The notes beneath the pieces were generated by a model. The model worked only from the letters and a program-made list of their open reading frames with translations, was not told the origin of the DNA and made no database searches. Below are positions 1 to 7,776 of a stretch of 64,000 nucleotides of DNA, in pieces; the stretch's first letter is position 1, and every line of letters starts with the position of its first letter. The position numbers and the translations under genes are program-made. Source of the DNA: Alphaproteobacteria bacterium (GTDB lineage: Bacteria; Pseudomonadota; Alphaproteobacteria; JAVJVX01); assembly GCA_040220875.1 (NCBI GenBank), contig JAVJVX010000005.1:372001-436000 (forward strand), written 5' to 3'.

Positions 1-642
1 GCCCTCGCCGTCCTCGGCCGCGAGCGAGATTTCGAAACCGTCCTCGCCCGTATAGCCGGAACGGGTGACAAAGGCGGCACGGCCGGCAACGGTCATGTCC
101 TTGCCCTCCATGAAGAAGAGATCGGCCGATGACGGCGCATGGCGGACGAGAATATCGCCCGCGCCCGGCCCCTGCAGGGCGAGCAGCGCGCGATCGAACC
201 GCGGTTCGACCCGCGCTTCCGGCAGGCTGGCCTCGAGATGAGCGAGATCGGCCGCCTTGCACGCGGCGTTGACCACGACATGGAAATGGTCGCCGGCATG
301 GGTGACCATGAGGTCGTCGAGGATCCCGCCCGCCTCGTTGGTAAACAGGGTATAGCGCTGGCGGCCCGGCTTCAGGGCCTGGAAGTCGCCGGGTGTGATC
401 CGCTCCAGCGCGCCGGCGAGCGCGGCCATGTCGCCCGTCGCCGGGGTGAGGCGGATCTGGCCCATATGCGAGACGTCGAAGAGCCCGGCTTTCTCGCGCA
501 CCCAGAGGTGTTCCTGAATGATACCAGCGGCATACTGGACGGGCATGGCGTAGCCCGCGAAGGGCACCAGGCGCGCACCCAATGCAACGTGGAGATCATG
601 GAGCGGCGTGCGCTCAAGGGGTTCGTGCGGGGTGTCCGGCAA
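1..642 (-). CDS. gcvT: Aminomethyltransferase (glycine cleavage T protein), 5' part only
   Basis: T protein takes the aminomethyl group from lipoylated H protein, releases ammonia and passes the one-carbon unit to tetrahydrofolate. About 214 N-terminal residues are inside the window; the rest lies beyond the left edge. Typical N-terminal blocks are visible: the segment ending LVPFAGYAMPVQY, the DVSHMGQ stretch, and ILDDLMV, which carries the aspartate expected at the folate site. I place the start at the TTG at 642 because GGAGAG lies just upstream; an in-frame TTG at 654 is the alternative. There is no ATG at the expected place. A tandem glycine riboswitch precedes the gene, which fits glycine-induced expression. 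gcvH and gcvP would be expected off the left edge. Confidence 0.93.
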   Translation of the reverse strand, partial: MPDTPHEPLERTPLHDLHVALGARLVPFAGYAMPVQYAAGIIQEHLWVREKAGLFDVSHMGQIRLTPATGDMAALAGALERITPGDFQALKPGRQRYTLFTNEAGGILDDLMVTHAGDHFHVVVNAACKAADLAHLEASLPEARVEPRFDRALLALQGPGAGDILVRHAPSSADLFFMEGKDMTVAGRAAFVTRSGYTGEDGFEISLAAEDGEG

Positions 643-704
643 CGCTCTCTCCAACAGATTCGAGGCATCGGCGAGCGGCCTTAAGCAAAGGCGTTTCGAC
701 CGAT

Positions 705-930
705 GACCCGCTCTGTCTTTAGACCTGAGAGAATTGCCGCCGGGGGCCGGGACGCGTTGTCCCGCTTGCCACCCGCCGGTCTACCCCGTCGGTGAGGCGG
801 CCGAGGCCGCCTGCTTTCCAGAGTGCTGCTCCCCCGTGCGGTCCTTTTGCCTGAGAGATTCCGGGTCCGTTGCTCCTTCGGCGCCGCTCCGCTGTCCTGA
901 AGCGACCTCTCCCGCAGGGATCATGCAGCT
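705..930 (-). promoter_or_regulatory. Tandem glycine riboswitch upstream of gcvT
   Basis: On the minus strand two glycine aptamers follow each other. The first has GGGAGAG (913-907), a GCCGAAGGAGCAAC core and the 3' block CTCAGGCAAAAGGAC (855-841). The second has GCACTCTGGA (826-817), a CACCGACGGGGTAGAC core and the 3' block CTCAGGTCTAAAGACAGAG (about 729-711). These are the conserved segments of the class, in the right order, followed by gcvT about 60 bases on. The family senses glycine and usually switches glycine cleavage genes on. I saw no clear intrinsic terminator between the second aptamer and the TTG start, so control may act at translation. Confidence 0.92.
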
Positions 931-939
931 AACGGGACA

Positions 940-967
940 AACCTAAAGCGACTGACCAAAGAGTCAA
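940..967 (-). promoter_or_regulatory. Candidate sigma-70 promoter for the glycine riboswitch/gcv transcript
   Basis: On the minus strand TTGACT (967-962) is followed after 16 bases by TAGGTT (945-940). This puts a transcription start near 933, immediately before the first riboswitch aptamer. The -35 box is good, the -10 box only fair. Confidence 0.5.
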
Positions 968-1037
968 TATCCGGACTCTGGCCATCTCAAACCCGCAAGA
1001 TTTGGGGGTTTTCCGACCCTTTATCGGGGACCCGCCA

Positions 1038-1280
1038 TCAGGAAAGGGCTTTGTGGGATCCGTCGCACATGGGCGAACTGCCGCTTCCCTTGCAGCCGCA
1101 GAAATAGGCCGGGCCCGAGGCCGGCGCGGTGAACTGGACGGGGCCGAATTCCGTTCCCTTGTGGGATCCATCGCAAAATGGCTGGCTGGCCGAAGCGCCA
1201 CAGGCGCACCACCAGTAATCGTTGCCCTTTTCCACCTGAACTTCGTAAGGCGCCAGTTGCGGGCGCTGCGGCTCACTCAT
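1038..1280 (-). CDS. Dual CDGSH iron-sulfur domain protein
   Basis: Small 80-aa protein with two CDGSH-type 2Fe-2S motifs. Ligands are C25, C27, C36 and H40 in the first, and C61, C63, C72 and H76 in the second; both have the Cys3-His pattern. Proteins of this family bind labile 2Fe-2S clusters and are linked to redox or iron handling, but bacterial members have no firm pathway. The start at 1280 (MSEPQ) is chosen because GGGAGG sits six bases upstream; an in-frame ATG at 1301 lacks such a site. The gene stands alone and is divergent from thrB. Confidence 0.88.
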   Translation of the reverse strand: MSEPQRPQLAPYEVQVEKGNDYWWCACGASASQPFCDGSHKGTEFGPVQFTAPASGPAYFCGCKGSGSSPMCDGSHKALS

Positions 1281-1371
1281 CGGAGGCCTCCCTCTTTTCA
1301 TGTAGCTGGTTATTTGAGTCCTGGCGAACTCTAGGGAGATTACCGCGGAACGGCAAGCTGCAGAAAACCCA

Positions 1372-1398
1372 TTAGCCGCGCGCGGGACGAGCGGCTAA
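1372..1398 (+). repeat. 8-bp perfect inverted repeat upstream of thrB
   Basis: TTAGCCGC (1372-1379) and GCGGCTAA (1391-1398) are perfectly complementary with an 11-base spacer. The repeat lies 30 bases before the thrB start. It has no T-run on the plus strand, so it is not a plain terminator there. It could be a leader hairpin or a protein-binding site. Confidence 0.45.
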
Positions 1399-1428
1399 AG
1401 TCTGCCCGCCAACGGGATGAGAAGGAAG

Positions 1429-2400
1429 ATGGCGGTATATACGGAAGTCGGCGATGCCGACCTGGCGAGATTTCTCGAGGCCTACGAGATTGGTGAGCCT
1501 CTCGCCTTCAAGGGGATCGCGGAAGGTGTGGAAAATTCCAACTACCTTCTTCAGACGACAGGTGGCAGCTATATCCTGACGCTTTATGAAAAACGCGTGC
1601 GGCCGGGGGATCTGCCCTTTTTTCTCTCGCTCCTGGACCATCTCGCGCGCAAGGGGATTGCCTGCCCGATCCCCGTCCCGGCGCGGGACGGCGCGGCCCT
1701 GCGCGAACTCTGCGGCCGGCCGGCGGCCGTCGTGACCTTCCTCCAGGGAATCTGCCCGCGGCGCATCGAGCCCTTCCACTGTCGCGCCCTCGGCGGCGCG
1801 CTCGCCCGGCTGCATCTCGCGGGCGAAGATTTTCCGGGGGCTCGGGCAAACGATCTGTCTCTCGCCGGCTGGCATCACCTTTTTAAAAGCACCCGCACGC
1901 GGGCCGATGCCGTGCAGGCGGGCCTCGAACGGGTGATCGCGGATGAACTTGATTTTCTTGACGCCCATTGGCCGCGCGATCTGCCGGCCGGAATAATCCA
2001 TGCCGATCTTTTTCCGGACAACGTATTCTTTCGTGGCGAGGAGCTGTCGGGGCTGATTGACTTCTATTTCGCGTGCCGGGACTTCTTCGCCTATGACATC
2101 GCGGTCTGCTTGAACGCCTGGTGTTTCGAGTCCGACAACAGTTTCAACGTCACCAAGGCGCGCAATCTGCTTCGCGCCTATCGCGATGTGCGGCCTTTTT
2201 CCGCGGCCGAGCTCGAGGCCCTGCCGGTTCTGGCCCGGGGGGCAAGCCTGCGATTCCTGCTGACACGGCTCTATGACTGGCTGAACCATCCGCCGGGAGC
2301 CTTCGTCCGGCCGAAGGATCCGGGCGAATACGTGCGCAAGCTGCAGTTTCACGCCGGCGTCAGCGGCCCGGGCGCCTATGGTCTCGATTCAGTCGCATGA
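1429..2400 (+). CDS. thrB: Homoserine kinase (APH-fold type)
   Basis: Phosphorylates L-homoserine with ATP, giving the substrate of threonine synthase. This 323-aa protein belongs to the aminoglycoside-phosphotransferase-fold homoserine kinases of alphaproteobacteria, not the GHMP type of enterics. The catalytic loop HADLFPDN spans residues 191-198 (D193, N198), with the metal-binding aspartate D211 in LIDFY. I use ATG 1429 (MAVYTEV), preceded by a GAAGGA box, rather than ATG 1417, which would add MRRK. The stop overlaps the rnhA start (ATGA). Threonine synthase lies 4 kb away on the other strand. Confidence 0.93.
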   Translation: MAVYTEVGDADLARFLEAYEIGEPLAFKGIAEGVENSNYLLQTTGGSYILTLYEKRVRPGDLPFFLSLLDHLARKGIACPIPVPARDGAALRELCGRPAAVVTFLQGICPRRIEPFHCRALGGALARLHLAGEDFPGARANDLSLAGWHHLFKSTRTRADAVQAGLERVIADELDFLDAHWPRDLPAGIIHADLFPDNVFFRGEELSGLIDFYFACRDFFAYDIAVCLNAWCFESDNSFNVTKARNLLRAYRDVRPFSAAELEALPVLARGASLRFLLTRLYDWLNHPPGAFVRPKDPGEYVRKLQFHAGVSGPGAYGLDSVA

Positions 2401-2852
2401 CAGAATCCAGTGAAACGCCGGGGCGCCTTGTCGAGATTTTTACCGATGGCGCATGCAGCGGGAACCCGGGACCGGGCGGCTGGGGCGCCGTCCTGCGCTA
2501 CCGGGGCATCGAAAAGGAGCTTTCCGGCGGCGAAGGGGACACCACCAACAATCGCATGGAGCTGATGGCGGCCATCATGGGCCTGGAGACCCTGAAGCGC
2601 CCGTCGCGCGTGGCTCTTTATACCGACAGCACTTATCTGCGCGATGGAATCACCATCTGGCTCTCCCGCTGGCAGACCAATGGCTGGCGTACGGCGGCGA
2701 AAAAACCCGTCAAGAATGCGGAGCTCTGGCGCCGGCTGGAAGCGGCCGCGGCGCCGCACGAGATCGAATGGCACTGGGTCAAGGGTCACGCCGGCCACCC
2801 TGAGAACGAGCGGGCCGACCAGCTGGCGCGCCTGGCCATTCCCGCCACGTGA
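2397..2852 (+). CDS. rnhA: Ribonuclease HI
   Basis: Cleaves the RNA strand of RNA-DNA hybrids in the cytoplasm, removing primers and R-loops. The 151-aa length is normal. Catalytic acids are D17 ([11 protein letters not shown]), E55 ([10 protein letters not shown]), D77 (YTDSTY) and D141, with the loop histidine H131 in [14 protein letters not shown]. The start codon overlaps the thrB stop as ATGA, so the two are translationally coupled; thrB-rnhA linkage is common in alphaproteobacteria. A hairpin follows the gene. Confidence 0.96.
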   Translation: MTESSETPGRLVEIFTDGACSGNPGPGGWGAVLRYRGIEKELSGGEGDTTNNRMELMAAIMGLETLKRPSRVALYTDSTYLRDGITIWLSRWQTNGWRTAAKKPVKNAELWRRLEAAAAPHEIEWHWVKGHAGHPENERADQLARLAIPAT

Positions 2853-2869
2853 GGGCCGGACATGGGAAA

Positions 2870-2891
2870 ACGGCCTCCCGCGGGAGGCCGT
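2870..2891 (-). terminator. Intrinsic terminator between rnhA and the peroxiredoxin gene
   Basis: A near-perfect palindrome (ACGGCCTCCC / GGGAGGCCGT) lies between the convergent genes. On the minus strand it is followed by GTTTTCCC, a short T-run, so it best serves the peroxiredoxin transcript. It may also stop the thrB-rnhA transcript, though the plus-strand tail (CTCATT) is weak. Confidence 0.7.
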
Positions 2892-2921
2892 CTCATTCCG
2901 CCAGGCGTTGCGGTCCTGATC

Positions 2922-3404
2922 CTAGAGCGCGTCGAGGACGGCTTCCGCGCTCGAAACCTTGAAATCGCCGCCCTCTTCCACCGCAAGGTGCGAGACAACG
3001 CCGTCATCGACCACCATCGCGAAACGCTGCGCGCGAGTGCCCATGCCAAAGCCGCTGGCATCGAGTTCGAGACCCAGCGCCCTGGTGAACTCGGCATTGC
3101 CATCAGCCAGCATCAGCACCTTGTCATCGACATTCTGCTGATCGCCCCACGCCTTCATCACAAAGGCGTCATTGACCGAAAGACAGGCGATCGCATCGAC
3201 GCCCTTGCCCTTCAGGTCGCCGGCCTTTGCCACAAACCCCGGCAGATGCTTGGCCGAACAGGTCGGCGTAAAGGCCCCCGGCAGTGCGAACAGCACGACT
3301 TTCTTGCCCTTGAACAACTCGTCCGTCGTGATTTCTTTCATGCCGTCCTCGCCGAGCATCTTGAAGCTGGCGGACGGAACCCTGTCACCCACTTTGATCG
3401 TCAT
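2922..3404 (-). CDS. Peroxiredoxin, Prx5/AhpE-like
   Basis: Thiol peroxidase expected to reduce hydrogen and organic peroxides, with glutathione/glutaredoxin or thioredoxin as reductant in this subfamily. The 160-aa protein has the PxxxTxxC active site (P42, T46, peroxidatic C49 in PGAFTPTC). A second cysteine, C75 in IACLSVND, sits where some Prx5 proteins have a non-essential Cys. No AhpC-type C-terminal resolving cysteine is present. The gene is monocistronic with a terminator behind it. A gshA gene for glutathione synthesis is in the same window. Confidence 0.93.
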   Translation of the reverse strand: MTIKVGDRVPSASFKMLGEDGMKEITTDELFKGKKVVLFALPGAFTPTCSAKHLPGFVAKAGDLKGKGVDAIACLSVNDAFVMKAWGDQQNVDDKVLMLADGNAEFTRALGLELDASGFGMGTRAQRFAMVVDDGVVSHLAVEEGGDFKVSSAEAVLDAL

Positions 3405-3711
3405 GCTGACCTCGTCTCCCTGGAAAAAACCTGGAACAAAATACGTCCGGCCGGACGGTCCTTACCTCGTGGACTGCGGCCCTCGTTATGAGGCGACCAT
3501 AGCTTTTCGCGGGCGCGAAATCACCCCCTTCCGGGAGAGTGCGGGGACGCCCGGATTCGTCGCGGCCGCACCGCCCGGGCCTCACAGAAAAATTAACCAG
3601 GATCACTTTTCCTTAACTTGACTGGGGTTATCTTGAAATATTGCGCGATTAGCGCGAGACTCGGGATCTTATGCTGACGCGTTTTTCGACACGACACCGG
3701 AAAGGCGGATC
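3405..3711. other. Intergenic region between peroxiredoxin and yqgE
   Basis: This 307-base divergent spacer has no plausible gene. It becomes AT-rich from about 3590 to 3650. TTGACT at 3618-3623 could be a -35 box for yqgE, but I find no matching -10 at normal spacing (TATTGC is 15 bases on). A small hairpin GCGC-GATTA-GCGC lies at 3643-3655. Confidence 0.4.
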
Positions 3712-4320
3712 ATGAGTTTTTTCGACGAAAGCCATTCGGAAAAAAGCACTTTCGACCGGGATCCGGATCCCTATCTGACAGGCCGGATACTCGTCGCCAT
3801 GCCGTCCATGCTCGACGACAGGTTTGCGAAATCCGTCGTCTATCTCGTCGCTCATACTGAGGACGGCGCCATGGGCCTCGTGCTCAATCGGCTGGTGGAC
3901 TCGCTCACCTTCCCGGAACTGCTTGACCAGCTCGGCATTCCGGCGGATCCGGGGCAGGGTGACATCCGGGTCCATTTCGGAGGGCCCGTGGAGACAGGGC
4001 GCGGCTTCGTGCTCCACACCTCGGATTACCTGCAGGACGCCTCCCTTCTGGTCGATGACCGGATCGCGCTGACGGCATCGGTCGATATCCTGCGCGCGAT
4101 GGTGCGCGGCAATGGTCCAAGCCGGGCGATGCTGGCGCTGGGCTATGCCGGCTGGGGCGCCGGACAGCTCGAGGCCGAGATACAGGAAAACGGCTGGCTG
4201 CTGGCGCCGGCCGATGACCGGCTTCTGTTTGGCGATGATCAGGCGGTCAAGTGGGAAGAGGCGATCCGCAATATCGGCATCGACCCGGCCCGCCTGTCAG
4301 GTACGGCCGGCACTGCCTGA
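3712..4320 (+). CDS. YqgE/AlgH family protein (DUF179)
   Basis: A 202-aa protein matching the YqgE/AlgH family: GRILVAMPSMLDDRFAKSVV, then an EDGAMGLVLNR segment, a FGGPVETGRGFVLH core and a GYAGWGAGQLEAE motif near the middle. The family is widespread in Gram-negatives; its biochemical role is unresolved and the AlgH link to alginate control is specific to Pseudomonas. No signal peptide is seen, so it is probably cytoplasmic. The gene ends 12 bases from the convergent GNAT gene. Confidence 0.9.
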   Translation: MSFFDESHSEKSTFDRDPDPYLTGRILVAMPSMLDDRFAKSVVYLVAHTEDGAMGLVLNRLVDSLTFPELLDQLGIPADPGQGDIRVHFGGPVETGRGFVLHTSDYLQDASLLVDDRIALTASVDILRAMVRGNGPSRAMLALGYAGWGAGQLEAEIQENGWLLAPADDRLLFGDDQAVKWEEAIRNIGIDPARLSGTAGTA

Positions 4321-4332
4321 CACGGCCCGGTT

Positions 4333-4947
4333 CTAGTCGGTGGAAGTGACATCGACGGATTTGAAGTCCTCCGCCAGCATGCCAAACAGCAAATGATCGC
4401 GCCACTCGCCATTGATCCGCAGGTATTTGCGCGCAAATCCTTCACGTTCGAACCCGACATTCTCGAGCAGCGTCCGGCTCGGATCGTTTTCAGGGATGCA
4501 GGCCGCCTCAACGCGGTTAAGCTGAAGCTGTGTGAAGGCGAAACGCAGCGCCGCCCTGACTGCCGCCGTGCCATGCCCCTGGCGAGCGTGCGGCTGGCCG
4601 ACCCAATAACCGAGGCTGGCCGACATCACGATGCCCCGGCGCACATTGGAGAGGCTGATCCCCCCCAACAGCTCGTCGCCGGTCGTGCGGAAGATAAAGA
4701 AGCTGTAGCCGGCGTCGGCGCGCCAATCACTGGCGTATTGGCGCAGGCGGCGGCGAAAGGCGGGAAGGCTCAGCGCATCGTTTGACCAGGCGGGCTCCCA
4801 TGGAACCAGAAAGTCCCGGGATTCCTCACGCAGACTTGCCCAGTCCGCCCAGTCATCTTCCTGCGGCGCGCGCAGGTAGATGCCTTTTCCAGCCGTCCTG
4901 ACGGCGGGGGGCATATCCGATCGGGGCCGAAGCAACCGCATTGCCAT
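4333..4947 (-). CDS. GNAT family N-acetyltransferase (RimJ/RimL-like)
   Basis: A 204-aa acetyltransferase of the group that acetylates ribosomal-protein N-termini or small amines with acetyl-CoA. The acetyl-CoA loop is in QPHARQGHGTAAVRAALRFAF, followed by the LNRVEAACIPENDPSRTLLENVGFEREG segment typical of RimJ/RimL. The substrate cannot be read from sequence. The ATG at 4947 has GGAGAG upstream; a longer reading frame starting at 5109 would run into the M16 gene. It follows the M16 gene by 28 bases and is the last gene of a thrC-M16-GNAT run. Confidence 0.88.
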   Translation of the reverse strand: MAMRLLRPRSDMPPAVRTAGKGIYLRAPQEDDWADWASLREESRDFLVPWEPAWSNDALSLPAFRRRLRQYASDWRADAGYSFFIFRTTGDELLGGISLSNVRRGIVMSASLGYWVGQPHARQGHGTAAVRAALRFAFTQLQLNRVEAACIPENDPSRTLLENVGFEREGFARKYLRINGEWRDHLLFGMLAEDFKSVDVTSTD

Positions 4948-4975
4948 AGGCACTCTCCGTGATGCAGTCCTGCCG

Positions 4976-6286
4976 TCAGCGGATGGCGGTCGCGGGCGGC
5001 GTTTCCGGACCCTGCGTGTCGAGGCGCCGGGCAATGGTATCGAACGCCATGATATCGCCCAGCGGCCCCAGCGCCGCGAAGGTGGGCCGGGAAGTCCGGA
5101 GCCGGCCAAACACCCGCGCCAGATCGGACCGGGTCACAGAGTCAATGCTCCGGGCCATCTCGTCAACCGGCACGATCCGGCCAAGCGTCAGAAGCTGGGT
5201 CCCGATCTGGTCCGCACGCGCCTGGCTGCTTTCCATTCCCATCAAAATCCCGGCCCGCAACTGGCGCTTGGTGCTGTCCAGCGCCGCACCCGTGACCCTT
5301 TCGCTCGCCGCCGTCAGCTCGTCACAGACGACGCGGATCAGCTCGTCCACCTTTTCGGGACCTGTCCCCGCATAGATGCCGAAGGTGCCGCAGTCGCGAT
5401 AGCCGGCGAGGAAGGAGTAAATCGCATAAGCGAGGCCGCGCTTTTCGCGGATTTCCTGGAACAGCGGTGACGACATGCCACCGCCCAGCGCTTGGGAAAG
5501 GACCAGGGCCGCGTAGTAATCGGGATCGGTCATGGGCAGCGCGTCGAGCCCGATAAGCACGTGTACCTGCTCGCCGGCGCGCGCGAGGCGCGTGTCGCCT
5601 CCTTCGTAACGGGCCGGCACCGAAATCGGTGCGGCATGACGGGCAAGCGTGTCGAAGGCGTCTTCGGCCAGCGCCACCAGGGCCTCGTGATCGATATTGC
5701 CCGCCGCCACCAGCGCCATGTTATCGGCGCTGTAGTGGCGTGCCATGAAATCCATGATGTCGTTCCGTGCGAGGCCCTGCACGATCTCCGTCGTTCCCAG
5801 TACCGAGCGCCCGATACCCTGGCCCGGATAGGCCTTTTCCTGAAACCGGTCGAACACAACGTCTTCCGGCGTGTCCAGCGCCTGGCCGATTTCCTGAACG
5901 ATCACATCACGTTCGCGCTCGAGCTCGGCCGGCTCAAACGTGGAATGCTGCAGGATGTCTCCGAGAATGCCGATGGCGAGGGAGAGATCCTCGGTCAGGA
6001 CACGGGCGTAATACGCCGTCGTCTCGCGCGACGTATAGGCGTTGACGTAACCGCCGACCGATTCTATTTCCTCGACAATCTGCTGCGCAGTCCGACTGGT
6101 CGTGCCCTTGAAGGCCATATGTTCCAGCAGATGAGCAACCCCGTTCTGTGTAGCGGCCTCGTCGCGGGTGCCAACGCCAACCCAGACACCCACCGTCACG
6201 GTCTCCACCGACGGCATCGGATCGCTCACAACGGTGAGACCGTTGGCCAGCCGGCTGGATCGGATATGCGTGACTTCGCTCGTCAT
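4976..6286 (-). CDS. M16 family zinc peptidase (processing-peptidase-like)
   Basis: A 436-aa cytoplasmic M16B metalloprotease, close in layout to bacterial homologues of the mitochondrial processing peptidase beta subunit. The inverted zinc motif is H52-L-L-E55-H56, with the third ligand E132 exactly 76 residues later (VIVQEI). The C-terminal half has the REKRGLAYAIYS loop that contributes to substrate binding. There is no signal peptide. The start at 6286 follows a GGAGG box overlapping the end of thrC. Linkage to thrC is common in alphaproteobacteria, but no functional link is known. Confidence 0.93.
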   Translation of the reverse strand: MTSEVTHIRSSRLANGLTVVSDPMPSVETVTVGVWVGVGTRDEAATQNGVAHLLEHMAFKGTTSRTAQQIVEEIESVGGYVNAYTSRETTAYYARVLTEDLSLAIGILGDILQHSTFEPAELERERDVIVQEIGQALDTPEDVVFDRFQEKAYPGQGIGRSVLGTTEIVQGLARNDIMDFMARHYSADNMALVAAGNIDHEALVALAEDAFDTLARHAAPISVPARYEGGDTRLARAGEQVHVLIGLDALPMTDPDYYAALVLSQALGGGMSSPLFQEIREKRGLAYAIYSFLAGYRDCGTFGIYAGTGPEKVDELIRVVCDELTAASERVTGAALDSTKRQLRAGILMGMESSQARADQIGTQLLTLGRIVPVDEMARSIDSVTRSDLARVFGRLRTSRPTFAALGPLGDIMAFDTIARRLDTQGPETPPATAIR

Positions 6287-6290
6287 GACA

Positions 6291-7703
6291 TTACCTCCGC
6301 CGAACCCGGGCACGGATGAAATCGCAAATGCGGTCGCGGTCATTGGGCAGTGTATCGAGACGCTCGGGGCGCTCGAAAAGATCGGCCAGAAATGGCGGCA
6401 GCGCGGGACGGATGCCCGTCGCCTTTTCCACCGCCTCGGGGAACTTGGCCGGATGGGCCGTCGCCAGCGCCACCATGGGCGTGGCCCGGTCCCGGCGCTT
6501 GAGGCGGGCCGACCCGACGCCCACGGCCGAATGGGGATCGAGCAGATAGCCGGTTTCCTCATGGACGGACCGGATCAGCTCAAGCGTCCGGGGGTCATCC
6601 AGGCTGGCGGCGCTGAACAGGCTCTTGAGGGCGACGATCTGGGCGGTGCCCAGCGTCAGGCGCCCGCTTTCGCGAAACTTCGTCATAAGCTCGCTGACCA
6701 CATCTCCGTCGCGCGCCGCAAGTTCGAATAGCAGGCGTTCGAAGTTGCTCGAAACCTGGATATCCATGGACGGGCTGCAGGAGGCCTCGACCGGCCGCAT
6801 TTCCATGGTACCGCTCTCGAAGAAGCGGGCGAGGATGTCGTTGCGATTTGTCCCGACGATCAGCTGCTGAACGGCGAGGCCCATGCGCTTCGCAACGTAA
6901 CCCGCGTAGACATTACCGAAATTTCCCGTGGGCACGGCGAAGCTGACTTCCTGCCGGGGGGCGCCCAGCTTCAGTCCGGCCCAGACATAATAGGCGGTCT
7001 GCGCCATGATCCGCGCCCAGTTGATGGAGTTCACCGCCGACAGGCCGAGTTCCGCCCGGAGATCGGCGTCGGCGAACATCGCTTTCACCAGATCCTGGCA
7101 ATCGTCGAACGTGCCCTCGACGGCGATATTGTGGACATTGTCATCCACAACCGTCGTCATCTGACGGCGCTGCACCTCTGAAACCCGCCCCTTGGGGTGG
7201 AGAATGAAAATATCGATATTCTCGCGCCCGCGGCACGCCTCGATGGCGGCGGAGCCCGTATCACCCGAAGTGGCGCCGATAATGGTGATGTGCCGTCCCC
7301 GGGCCGCAAGCACCGCCTCGAAGAGTCGGCCCACCACCTGGAGCGCGTAGTCCTTGAAGGCGAGCGTCGGCCCGTGGAAGAGTTCGAGCACATAGAGATT
7401 GTCCTCGATCTCGCGAAGCGGCGCGATGTCCCCCGCCTTGTCCGGCGTGGCGCGAAACTCGCGGTAAGCCGCCGTCACCAGGCGGGCGAGGTCAGGCTCG
7501 GCCACGCTGCCGGCCATGAAGGGGCGGATAAGGGCGGCGGTCAGCGCGGCATAGCCGTCGGCGGCCGCGGCCGAAAGCGCGGTCCAGTCGAGCGCCGGCC
7601 AGGTTTCCGGCACGTAGAGCCCGCCATCGGTGGCCAGACCGGCCAGCAGAACGTCGTCGAATTCCAGGGCGGGGGCGGTTCCCCGGGTGCTGACATAACG
7701 CAC
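6291..7703 (-). CDS. thrC: Threonine synthase
   Basis: PLP enzyme converting O-phosphohomoserine to threonine, the step after ThrB. The 470-aa length and N-terminus (MRYVSTRG) match the class-1 enzyme of proteobacteria and yeast. The PLP lysine is K117 in TLAFKDYALQ; the phosphate/cofactor loop is SGDTGSAAIEA; NSINWARIMAQ and VPTGNFGNVYAGY are also present. The M16 start lies only four bases after the stop. The gene is on the opposite strand from thrB, so the two threonine genes are close but not co-transcribed. Confidence 0.96.
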   Translation of the reverse strand: MRYVSTRGTAPALEFDDVLLAGLATDGGLYVPETWPALDWTALSAAAADGYAALTAALIRPFMAGSVAEPDLARLVTAAYREFRATPDKAGDIAPLREIEDNLYVLELFHGPTLAFKDYALQVVGRLFEAVLAARGRHITIIGATSGDTGSAAIEACRGRENIDIFILHPKGRVSEVQRRQMTTVVDDNVHNIAVEGTFDDCQDLVKAMFADADLRAELGLSAVNSINWARIMAQTAYYVWAGLKLGAPRQEVSFAVPTGNFGNVYAGYVAKRMGLAVQQLIVGTNRNDILARFFESGTMEMRPVEASCSPSMDIQVSSNFERLLFELAARDGDVVSELMTKFRESGRLTLGTAQIVALKSLFSAASLDDPRTLELIRSVHEETGYLLDPHSAVGVGSARLKRRDRATPMVALATAHPAKFPEAVEKATGIRPALPPFLADLFERPERLDTLPNDRDRICDFIRARVRRR

Positions 7704-7776
7704 GGAAATTCCTTCGGAAAAACGGCGCCCAATCTAGCGGCGGGGGTGCGGTGGGGCAAGCGGCCCCGGAGCGGGC

